Shown here in pieces: positions 9,282 to 16,360 of a stretch of DNA of 64,000 nt (its first letter is position 1; the number at the start of each line of letters is the position of its first letter). The DNA is from an uncultured Maricaulis sp. (lineage in GTDB: Bacteria > Pseudomonadota > Alphaproteobacteria > Caulobacterales > Maricaulaceae): NCBI RefSeq assembly GCF_947259345.1, contig NZ_CAMYLS010000010.1, positions 31,185-95,184 on the forward strand, in the 5' to 3' direction. The translations under genes and the position numbers were made by a program. Below the pieces are notes generated by a model that was not told the DNA's origin, ran no database searches, and saw only the letters and a program-made list of their open reading frames with translations.

Positions 9282-10175
9282 TCAGCTCTGCCAGCGGCGC
9301 GCCTGTTCGATCAGGAAATCGCGAAAGGCGACAATCCGGCGCGAGCCGCGCAATTCGCTGGGATAGACGAAAAAGACCTCGAAATCCGGCCCGTCGAGCT
9401 CCGGCAGGACACGGCTGAGTTTCTGGTTCTCGCGGGCGACATAGTCGGGCAGGGCGGCAATGCCCATGCCGGCTTCCACCGCTTTCATGACCCCGTAGAT
9501 CGTATTGACCTCGATCACCGCCGGACGCGGCGCTGCGTCGGGATCCCGTCCGGCCTTGGCCGCCCAGTCCAGACCCGGGATCGGTGCCAGCTGGGGCGGG
9601 CCGTAATAAATGATGGCGTGATCATCGAGCTCGGCCGGCGTCGCGGGCGCGCCCTTGCGGGCGATATAGTCATGGCTGGCATAGAGGTGCTGGCGCACGG
9701 ACAGCAGCTTGCGCTGGACCAGGTCATTCTGTGTCGACGGCCAGGGACGGATCCCGACCTCCGCTTCCAGCCCGGCCAGGTCGAGTTCGTGGTCGTCCAG
9801 CATGAGGCGGATGCGGATATTGGGATATTCATCGTGAAATTCGGCGAGACGCGGCGCCAGCCAGATCGCACCCAGCGCTGTGGGCGCCGTGACTTTTAGC
9901 TCGCCGGACGGTTCGTCGCGGGCATCATGCACATGCGCTTCCGCGATCGCGACCTTGGAGGCGATCTCATGCGCCGCGCCGTAGAGGAGATTGCCCGGTT
10001 CGGTGGGAATCAGGCCACGGGCGTGGCGATGGAAGAGGGTAACGCCGAGATCGTCTTCCAGCGCCGCAATCTGCCGGCTGACAGCCGATTGCGACAGGCC
10101 GAGCATCTCGGCAGCCTTGGTCAGGGACCCGGCCTGCGCCGCCGCATGAAAAGTCTTCAGCTTGTCCCAGTCCAT
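9282..10175 (-). CDS. LysR-family transcriptional regulator
   Basis: The 297-residue product has an N-terminal winged helix (MDWDKLKTFHAAAQAGSLTK; helix-turn-helix at about residues 17-37 with LSQSAVSRQIAALE). A C-terminal periplasmic-binding-like effector domain follows from about residue 90 (LKVTAPTALGAIWLAPRL). The effector is not predictable. The MDWDKLKTFHAAA start is typical of a large alphaproteobacterial LysR subgroup. The adjacent genes point the same way (DUF547 upstream), and the candidate small RNA lies downstream on the same strand. No divergent target gene is evident. Confidence 0.88.
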   Translation of the reverse strand: MDWDKLKTFHAAAQAGSLTKAAEMLGLSQSAVSRQIAALEDDLGVTLFHRHARGLIPTEPGNLLYGAAHEIASKVAIAEAHVHDARDEPSGELKVTAPTALGAIWLAPRLAEFHDEYPNIRIRLMLDDHELDLAGLEAEVGIRPWPSTQNDLVQRKLLSVRQHLYASHDYIARKGAPATPAELDDHAIIYYGPPQLAPIPGLDWAAKAGRDPDAAPRPAVIEVNTIYGVMKAVEAGMGIAALPDYVARENQKLSRVLPELDGPDFEVFFVYPSELRGSRRIVAFRDFLIEQARRWQS

Positions 10176-10244
10176 GCCCCGTCATCTCCCCGTACGGAAT
10201 CGGTTTGGGGCAGTCTATCCGGAAAAAGGCGAATCGCGAGCCTG

Positions 10245-11453
10245 CTACTCGGTGCCGTCCTGATCCCCGTCCTGAACTTCGTCCTGGTCGGTCTCATTCG
10301 CGCCTGGCTCGCTGGTGTCGAGCGTTGGCAGGTCTACCGTGAAGACTTCGCCGTAACGGCCCTCGCGAAGCAGTTCAATTCGCCGGTGCTGCACGGCCGA
10401 CATCAAGATGGCGGCATTGGTTGGCATGGTCGCGCAATTGGCAACCACGCCGGTTTGCTGGGTTTGTTCGGCATTGTTGAAACCGAATGAGGTCATGGTC
10501 GACGGGCCGGCAACTCCCGTGCAGCGGCGCGAGCCATTGATCATGTCCGCAATCTGCCAGTCGGACACGCGGGCTGACACGGGACGGCCTGGCTCGAGCT
10601 GTTCCGCTGTCTCGTCATTGGCGTAGCGGGCCAGGTGCTGACGCAGATCGGTCTCGAAATCCGGGAAAAGGACCCGGGCCTCATCATAGGCTTCGGAGAC
10701 GCGAAGCTCCCTGTCATTCACTTCAACTCCGCGCAGGGCATTCACGAACTCCCGTGCGGTCTGGTCAAGCTGTTGCCAGACGCCAGCACCGGTATACGCC
10801 GAGCGGCGCAGCTCCGGACTGCCGACAGACCCGTTGAAGAAACCGTACATGACGCGCGGATCGTCCCAATTGGCGTAGACGATGTTGTGGCGGATATCAT
10901 TCAGGCTCAGGCGCTGACCTTCGACTTCGAGAATCTTGGCTTCGAAGACATTCTCGTCCGTGCCGTCGGCCTCCATGCGATTGATCCAGCGGACCGGATA
11001 ATTGAGCATGGTCTGCTCGATGATCGCGACATTGTAGAGATTGAACCAATAGGCCAATTGCTCGTCCCGATTGAGACGTGACAGGCCACCGATCTGATCC
11101 GGCAGCGCCTCGAGATCTTCGCGCTGGTAGGTGATGGCCTCCCGGTATTCATCGTTCAGCACGTGATAGACAACCCGATTGCCTTCATAGCGGTAGCGCG
11201 TCGTGTTGGATGTGTTGATGCGGGTTCCGGTCTGAACCGGGCGGGTCCGCTCCGGGTCGCGGTCCATTGGCGGTACGTTGAGGACGATACCGCGCAGGAT
11301 CACGCTCCAGCCTTCGTGATCAATCACCAGATTGGAGTCTTCATTGGCCTCGGCGAAGATCGAGAAATCCGCCATGGGCTGGGACTGGGCGTCGCTCACC
11401 GGGATTGAGGCAATGGCAATCAGGGCGATGCCGGCAAGAAAATAACGACGCAT
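10245..11453 (-). CDS. Exported DUF547 protein
   Basis: The 402-residue product starts with a signal peptide (MRRYFLAGIALIAIASIPVS, then DAQS). The ATG at 11453 is used because upstream codons lack coding character. A DUF547 domain spans about residues 105-260 and includes REDLEALPDQ, RDEQLAYWFNLYNVAIIEQT and LSLNDIRHNI, followed by PRVMYGFFNGSVGSPELR. The family has a papain-like look but no proven activity. The C-terminal 120 residues, ending in a Glu/Asp/Gln-rich tail, are not recognised. It is secreted, probably periplasmic. An unrelated intergenic gap separates it from the aldo/keto reductase upstream. Confidence 0.85.
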   Translation of the reverse strand: MRRYFLAGIALIAIASIPVSDAQSQPMADFSIFAEANEDSNLVIDHEGWSVILRGIVLNVPPMDRDPERTRPVQTGTRINTSNTTRYRYEGNRVVYHVLNDEYREAITYQREDLEALPDQIGGLSRLNRDEQLAYWFNLYNVAIIEQTMLNYPVRWINRMEADGTDENVFEAKILEVEGQRLSLNDIRHNIVYANWDDPRVMYGFFNGSVGSPELRRSAYTGAGVWQQLDQTAREFVNALRGVEVNDRELRVSEAYDEARVLFPDFETDLRQHLARYANDETAEQLEPGRPVSARVSDWQIADMINGSRRCTGVAGPSTMTSFGFNNAEQTQQTGVVANCATMPTNAAILMSAVQHRRIELLREGRYGEVFTVDLPTLDTSEPGANETDQDEVQDGDQDGTE

Positions 11454-11581
11454 GGGAAAGCTCCAGTCACGATTGCGCCGTTTGGGCGCTTGATTGGGCG
11501 CGAAACTAGCGGCAGCGTGTGACAAGACAAGGGGGACTGGCGTTAAATAAATTCCACCTCCCCCTCATCTCACCGAAGGCC

Positions 11582-12574
11582 TCAGGCGTTGATATTGCTT
11601 GATCGGCTGGCCGGATACCGCGCACCCTTGACCTGGTCAGCCAGCGCGTCGAGACGTGCGCGTTCCTCGCCGCCAAGGCCAATTTCGGACCCGCGAAGGT
11701 TGGACTCCAGATTGGCCAGCTTGGTTGTCCCCGGAATGGTCAGGATATCCTCGCCTTGACCGAGAACCCAGGCCAGGGCGATCTGCGCCGGCTTGGCATT
11801 GTGGGCAATCGCGATGGCCTTGACCTCTTCCACCAGTTCGAGATTGGCCTTGAAGGCCTCATCCTCGAAACGTGGCTGGGTCGCCGCCGAGCGGAAATCG
11901 CCCTTCGCCGGCTTGTAGTCGGCCGTATAGCGCCCGGTCAGCAAACCCCGTCCGAGCGGGGAATAGGCGACGAGTGAGGCGCCGATATCGCGAACACCCT
12001 TGAGGGGCCCATCCTCGATATCGCGTGAGAAGATCGAGTATTCCGACTGAAGGGCCGAGATCGGGTGCACGGCATTGGCCCGTCGCAATGTGTCGGCGGA
12101 GGCTTCCGACAGGCCAAGGGCGCGCACCTTGCCCTCTTCGACCAGCTTCGCCATGGCACCGACCGTGTCCTCGATCGGCGTCTTCAGATCGACGCGATGC
12201 AGATAATAAAGATCAACATGGTCGGTTTTGAGAAAGCGCAGGGAGTCTTCGATGGCGCTGCGCATATTGGCTTCCGACCCGTCGACATCGAGAAAGGCGC
12301 CGGTCTCCTTGTCACGGACGGGCCCGAACTTGGTAGCGATGACGACCTTGTCCCGGCGGTCATGGAAGGCTTCTCCGAGCAATGTCTCATTGGCACCCAT
12401 GCCGTAGAGCTGGGCCGTGTCGAAATGGTTGACCCCGGCCTCGATGGCGGCATGCAAAAGGGCGACACCGTCCGAGGTTTCCACGGCGGGGCCGTAGAAT
12501 TCCGACAGGCCCATACAGCCCAGTCCGATGGCGTTCACGAAAATGCCCGAATGTCCGATTTCGCGTTTCATCAT
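11582..12574 (-). CDS. Aldo/keto reductase
   Basis: The 330-residue NADPH-dependent oxidoreductase has a TIM-barrel fold. The catalytic tetrad segments are visible: D in NHFDTAQLYG with its Tyr, K in IATKFGP, and H in LYYLHRVD. The C-terminal cofactor segment is IPGTTKLANLESNLRG. It belongs to the AKR13-like/YhdN-type group acting on small aldehydes or ketones. Two adjacent ATG codons (12574 and 12571) could start translation. A perfect TetR-type operator lies 91 bases upstream and the TetR gene is immediately beyond it, so induction by an unknown carbonyl or xenobiotic is likely. Confidence 0.9.
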   Translation of the reverse strand: MMKREIGHSGIFVNAIGLGCMGLSEFYGPAVETSDGVALLHAAIEAGVNHFDTAQLYGMGANETLLGEAFHDRRDKVVIATKFGPVRDKETGAFLDVDGSEANMRSAIEDSLRFLKTDHVDLYYLHRVDLKTPIEDTVGAMAKLVEEGKVRALGLSEASADTLRRANAVHPISALQSEYSIFSRDIEDGPLKGVRDIGASLVAYSPLGRGLLTGRYTADYKPAKGDFRSAATQPRFEDEAFKANLELVEEVKAIAIAHNAKPAQIALAWVLGQGEDILTIPGTTKLANLESNLRGSEIGLGGEERARLDALADQVKGARYPASRSSNINA

Positions 12575-12664
12575 GTTCTCTGGTCTCCCGCTGCTCGCCG
12601 CCGTTTTGCGCGACGAGGGTGTTGATGCCTGGCGAGCCGCTTGGCAGCTGGCAAGCTTGCTGCG

Positions 12665-12682
12665 TGTGAGTGCTCACTCACA
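12665..12682. promoter_or_regulatory. TetR-type operator in front of the aldo/keto reductase
   Basis: TGTGAGTG (12665-12672), a 2-base spacer (CT) and CACTCACA (12675-12682) form a perfect 18-base inverted repeat. It lies between the end of the TetR gene (12732) and the start of the reductase (12574). A TGAGTG-NN-CACTCA core is a common TetR-family site, so the neighbouring TetR protein is the natural ligand. Confidence 0.7.
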
Positions 12683-12731
12683 GATAGGTGGCGTTGGTTA
12701 CCCATGCAAGGGCGATCGGGAAATTATAGCG

Positions 12732-13298
12732 TCAGAGCGTCCAGCTGTCCCAAGCGGCATCAATAGCCGCCTCGATATCGGACGCAGCCCAGTCATGACC
12801 GGCTAGCGCCTGTTTCAGCATGGAGATCAGCGGCGGAAAGAAGAAGGCGCGCAAGACATTGGCCGGCAAGGGTTTGATCAGGCCGGCCTGCTTTCCGTCG
12901 CTCATCAGCGCCGCAACATGGCGGTAGAAACCTTCATGGGCGACGCCTTCACTGCCCGCGAGCGGGCTTTCGCCGAAGCGCTGTCCATAGGTGAAGGCGG
13001 CCGCGTCGGACAGGTAGGCATTCCAGACGCCAAGCCAGAGCTGGCCGAAACGGTCGCGCAGCGAGGCGTCCGGTCTGGTCTCGGCCTGGATGCTCTCGAA
13101 AACTTCCTGCTTGAGCTGCCGGTAGACCGCCACGAAGAGCTCGTCCTTGCTCGGGAAATGGCGATAGAGCGTGCCCTCCGCCAGCCCGGTCTTGCGCGCG
13201 ATCGCGGCGGTGGTTGCCGCGGCAAATCCGTCTTCGGCAACAAGGTCGAGCGCGGCGCGCATGATGCGGTTCCGGGTCGTGCTCAGATCGTTCAGCAT
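12732..13298 (-). CDS. TetR/AcrR-family transcriptional regulator
   Basis: The 188-residue repressor has an N-terminal helix-turn-helix at about residues 27-47 (AAIARKTGLAEGTLYRHFPS). The TLYRHF recognition helix is diagnostic of TetR proteins. The remaining residues form the all-helical ligand and dimerisation domain. It lies directly upstream of the aldo/keto reductase on the same strand, with a perfect palindrome between them, so it probably represses the reductase. Its own promoter region (13299-13343) is short and no second copy of the palindrome is seen there. Confidence 0.88.
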   Translation of the reverse strand: MLNDLSTTRNRIMRAALDLVAEDGFAAATTAAIARKTGLAEGTLYRHFPSKDELFVAVYRQLKQEVFESIQAETRPDASLRDRFGQLWLGVWNAYLSDAAAFTYGQRFGESPLAGSEGVAHEGFYRHVAALMSDGKQAGLIKPLPANVLRAFFFPPLISMLKQALAGHDWAASDIEAAIDAAWDSWTL

Positions 13299-13343
13299 GA
13301 CATCCGGTCTCCCGTCATGGCGCGCCGCAGCGCGAGGGTGTGG

Positions 13344-14288
13344 CTATTCCTGTGATGCCAGGAAGCGTTCGGCATCCAGGGCAGCCATACAGCCCATGCC
13401 GGCAGCGGTCACGGCCTGGCGATAGACATCATCGGTCACATCGCCAGCGGCGAAGACACCCGGAATGGAGGTCTTCGGTGTGCCCGGCTCGACAACCAGA
13501 TAACCACCATCCTTGGTCTCGAGCTGATCAATGAAAAGCTCGGTCGCCGGGGCGTGGCCGATCGCGACGAAGAAGCCATGCGCCGGAATGTCGGTCGTGG
13601 CGCCGGTCTTCACATTCTTGATCCGCACGGCGGTCACGCCGGCCGGATCGCTGTCGCCGAGGACTTCCTCGACTTCGCTGTCCCAGACGATTTCGATCTT
13701 TTCGTGCTTGAACAGGCGGTCCTGCATGACCTTTTCGGCGCGCAGGCTGTCGCGGCGGTGCACGAGTGTGACCTTGGAGGCGAAATTGGTGAGGAAGAGG
13801 GCTTCTTCGACAGCCGTATTGCCCCCGCCGACCACGACGACTTCCTTGCCGCGATAGAAGAAACCGTCACAGGTCGCACAGGCGGAGACGCCGAAGCCCT
13901 GGAATTTCTGCTCGCTCTCAAGGCCCAGCCATTTGGCCTGGGCGCCGGTGGCGATAATGACGCTGTCGGCGGTGTAGGTCGTGCCGCTATCGCCCTTGAG
14001 GACGAAGGGGCGCGATTTCAGATCGGCTTCGACAATGATGTCCGACACCATGTCCGTGCCGACCTTTTCCGCCTGCTCGCGCATCTGCTCCATCAGCCAG
14101 GGGCCCTGGATGACATCGGCGAAGCCGGGATAATTCTCGACATCGGTGGTGATGGTCAGCTGCCCGCCCGGCTGAAGACCGGCGATCAGGGTCGGCTCGA
14201 GCATGGCGCGAGCGGCATAGATGGCGGCGGTGTAACCGGCAGCGCCGGAACCGATGATGATCAGGCGCGAGTGACGCGTCTCGGACAT
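13344..14288 (-). CDS. trxB: Thioredoxin-disulfide reductase
   Basis: The 314-residue FAD/NADPH enzyme reduces thioredoxin. It shows the FAD Rossmann motif (IIGSGAAGYTAAIYAARA), the redox-active CATC pair in ACATCDGFFYRG near residue 140, the NADPH motif VVGGGNTAVEEALFL, and the C-terminal FAD motif VFAAGDVTDDVYRQ. Length and domain order are normal. The gene ends 45 bases before the TetR start and has no obvious operon partner. Confidence 0.95.
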   Translation of the reverse strand: MSETRHSRLIIIGSGAAGYTAAIYAARAMLEPTLIAGLQPGGQLTITTDVENYPGFADVIQGPWLMEQMREQAEKVGTDMVSDIIVEADLKSRPFVLKGDSGTTYTADSVIIATGAQAKWLGLESEQKFQGFGVSACATCDGFFYRGKEVVVVGGGNTAVEEALFLTNFASKVTLVHRRDSLRAEKVMQDRLFKHEKIEIVWDSEVEEVLGDSDPAGVTAVRIKNVKTGATTDIPAHGFFVAIGHAPATELFIDQLETKDGGYLVVEPGTPKTSIPGVFAAGDVTDDVYRQAVTAAGMGCMAALDAERFLASQE

Positions 14289-14388
14289 GGTCGAACCTCA
14301 AAGTCTTGCAGGGGCGGGGCCCCGAGTCGGGATTGGCCTTCTATATAGGCGGTTGGCCGGCAATTGCCTGCCCGCCAATGCAGCGCGC

Positions 14389-14832
14389 CTAGTCCGGTTG
14401 CTGTGGCAGCAAGGCGCGCACCATTCCGCCATCCCGGCCTCCCGGCCAGCTCATGGTGTCGAACGGGTCGTCGCCGGCTTGTCCGGTCGCGATCAGGTGA
14501 GCGGCATAGAGATGGGCCGAACGCGTCCCGGACCGGCAATGCATGACAACGGGGCCGTCGGTCTCCTCCAGCAGGGCTGCGAGCTGTGTGGTCAGTGCCG
14601 GGTCTGCCCCGGAAGCGCCGCCGATCGGCATTTCGACATAGCGCATGCCGCGTGCTTCGACCGCCGCGGACAGGTCGAAGGGCAAGCTGGCTGTCTCCTC
14701 CCGGGTGCGTGAATTGATCACCATCCGGGCGCCTTCGGCCGCCCAGGCGTCGAGATCAGCTTCGCTGGGCTGGCTGGCCAGCCAGACCGTTTCATGGCGA
14801 GCCACAATGGCGCTGTCATCCTGCAGGGTCAT
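14389..14832 (-). CDS. DUF442/beta-lactamase-hydrolase-like phosphatase family protein
   Basis: The 147-residue product carries the CX5R phosphatase/sulfurtransferase loop HCRSGTRS near residue 105 and a typical WLASQPSEADLDAW start. This resembles the TIGR01244/DUF442 family related to dual-specificity phosphatases. An ATG at 14874 overlaps the stop of the upstream gene and would add a hydrophobic lead. The ATG at 14832 has GGAG five bases upstream and fits the family start better, so it is used here; both remain possible. Probably cytoplasmic. It appears coupled to the ELM1-type gene upstream. Confidence 0.75.
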   Translation of the reverse strand: MTLQDDSAIVARHETVWLASQPSEADLDAWAAEGARMVINSRTREETASLPFDLSAAVEARGMRYVEMPIGGASGADPALTTQLAALLEETDGPVVMHCRSGTRSAHLYAAHLIATGQAGDDPFDTMSWPGGRDGGMVRALLPQQPD

Positions 14833-14873
14833 GGTCACTCCGATTAGGCTGAGAAAGGCAATGAACAGGGACA

Positions 14874-15830
14874 TCAGGCGGCCCTCCCGGTCTGAGACGA
14901 TGGCTCGACCTGCACGCGCGCCAGCATCTGATCGGCGACGCGCTGCGTTTCGAGCAGGGGGGTGTAGGTCCAGCGGTCCAGCTCACCCAGATAGGGACGC
15001 ACGGCGCCACGGGCTTCAAGATCGGCATGAAGGCGGGCAAACTTGCCGGGCGTTCCGCTGAGCGGCAGGACATAGACCGGGGTGCCGGTCGCGCAGGCTT
15101 CGACCAGCATATTGGTCGATTCCTCGGTCACGAAGATCCAGTCGGCCGCGGCGAGGAAGGCGAAATAGGGATTGGGACCGTCGCCATCAAAATACCAGAC
15201 CTGGTCCTGGTCGGCGAAACGTTCGCGGAAGCGGTCCCGGACGCGCTCGGGCGTGCGTCGCGAGACCGTGACCATCAGCGAGAGGTCGCGCGCGAGCAGC
15301 GAGTCGAGGCGGGTCTCCAGGTAATTCGCGGCCGCATTGTCCAGCTTGAAGCGTTTTGAATCGCCGCCGATCAGTACGGCGGCGCGCGGCGAGGCATACG
15401 CCTCAAGTTCGCGCGAAAAGGCTGACTTTGCGGTCGTCAGCATGTCATGGGTCACACGATTGGGCGAACCGATCATGGGGAGCACATTGGCGCCGGTCAG
15501 CCGGTCGTGGCGAGGTGCGATGACAAGGTCGAAATCATTGTGACGGGTCCGCGGATCCTGGACATAGACAAAGACGCAATCGGGAAAGATGCGTCTTTGG
15601 CGGCGCGCCAGCGGGATGGCCGCCCGACCGCAGCCGATCCAGATGTCCGGCGTGGACTCGGCGGGCAGGGTGACGAAGCCGTCCTTGCGCGCAACAACCC
15701 GTTCGATATGCACTGCGCCCTCGAGACGTGCCTCAAGCGCTTCGGCCAGGCCAAGCGCCTGATTCTCGATGCCGCGGCGGCCATCGGAAACCACCCAGAT
15801 CGTCATGCCTTCATGTGCGGTGCCGGTCAT
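14874..15830 (-). CDS. ELM1/GtrOC1-family protein (mitochondrial fission ELM1-like)
   Basis: The 318-residue product matches the bacterial family named after plant ELM1, thought to be a glycosyltransferase-B-like fold. Characteristic stretches are IWVVSDGRRGIENQALGLAE, WIGCGRAAIPLARR, FVYVQDPRT, LIGGDSKRFKL, and the acceptor-side FVTEESTNMLVEACATGTPV. The biochemical role is unproven. The start is uncertain: 15899, 15830 and 15806 are all in frame, and 15830 is chosen as a compromise. The stop overlaps a possible start of the downstream phosphatase gene, indicating an operon. Confidence 0.78.
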   Translation of the reverse strand: MTGTAHEGMTIWVVSDGRRGIENQALGLAEALEARLEGAVHIERVVARKDGFVTLPAESTPDIWIGCGRAAIPLARRQRRIFPDCVFVYVQDPRTRHNDFDLVIAPRHDRLTGANVLPMIGSPNRVTHDMLTTAKSAFSRELEAYASPRAAVLIGGDSKRFKLDNAAANYLETRLDSLLARDLSLMVTVSRRTPERVRDRFRERFADQDQVWYFDGDGPNPYFAFLAAADWIFVTEESTNMLVEACATGTPVYVLPLSGTPGKFARLHADLEARGAVRPYLGELDRWTYTPLLETQRVADQMLARVQVEPSSQTGRAA

Positions 15831-15898
15831 GGTGCCAGTTAGAATGCGAGCCCCTTCCAGCGTCAAGCGTCCGCTCGCTTGACAGGTGGTGTTACGCA

Positions 15899-15915
15899 TG
15901 TCACATCATGTGACA
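15899..15915. promoter_or_regulatory. BlaI-type operator
   Basis: TGTCACA (15899-15905), a 3-base centre (TCA) and TGTGACA (15909-15915) form a perfect dyad, with further partial symmetry outward (ATG on both sides). It lies 53 bases before the BlaI start, in the divergent region with the ELM1-type gene. BlaI/MecI repressors bind dyads with ACA/TGT arms in their own promoters, so autoregulation is likely. Confidence 0.65.
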
Positions 15916-15967
15916 CATGTAGCGTCGGAGCAGGAATGGCTCCGCGTCCGAAGCAGGAAGACCGCGA

Positions 15968-16360
15968 ATGACCGCCACCGCCCCATCCCAGGCTGAACTG
16001 GCCATACTCAAGCATTTGTGGACTGCGGGTCCGCAATCGGCACGCGAGGTCCAGGACCAGATTGCCGCCCCGACGGGTTGGTCCTACTCGACCACGCGCA
16101 CCTTGCTGGCGCGGATGACGGAGAAAGGCCTGGTCGAGCGTCAGGGCGTGCATGGCCTGTCCGTCTTCAAGGCGCGGGTCGAGAAAGTTACCCTGATGGG
16201 ACGGCTCATCCGCGACTTTGCCGCCAATGTCCTCGACATGGATGGCCCGCTGCCGGCCACGACTTTCGCCAATAGCCGCCTCTTCTCCGATGAGGAAGCC
16301 GAGGCGCTGACCCGTCTTTTGGAGACCAGCGGCGAGGATGACTCGGGAGATCGGTCATGA
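15968..16360 (+). CDS. BlaI/MecI/CopY-family repressor
   Basis: The 130-residue winged-helix repressor has an N-terminal DNA-binding domain (LAILKHLWTAGPQSAREVQD) with GWSYSTTRTLLARMTEKGLV as recognition helix and wing. The C-terminal dimerisation helix contains the segment that partner proteases cleave in BlaI and MecI. Its TGA overlaps the ATG of the downstream M56 protease (ATGA), the usual blaI-blaR1 arrangement. In characterised systems the membrane protease is activated by a signal and inactivates the repressor. A palindromic operator lies just upstream. Confidence 0.92.
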   Translation: MTATAPSQAELAILKHLWTAGPQSAREVQDQIAAPTGWSYSTTRTLLARMTEKGLVERQGVHGLSVFKARVEKVTLMGRLIRDFAANVLDMDGPLPATTFANSRLFSDEEAEALTRLLETSGEDDSGDRS

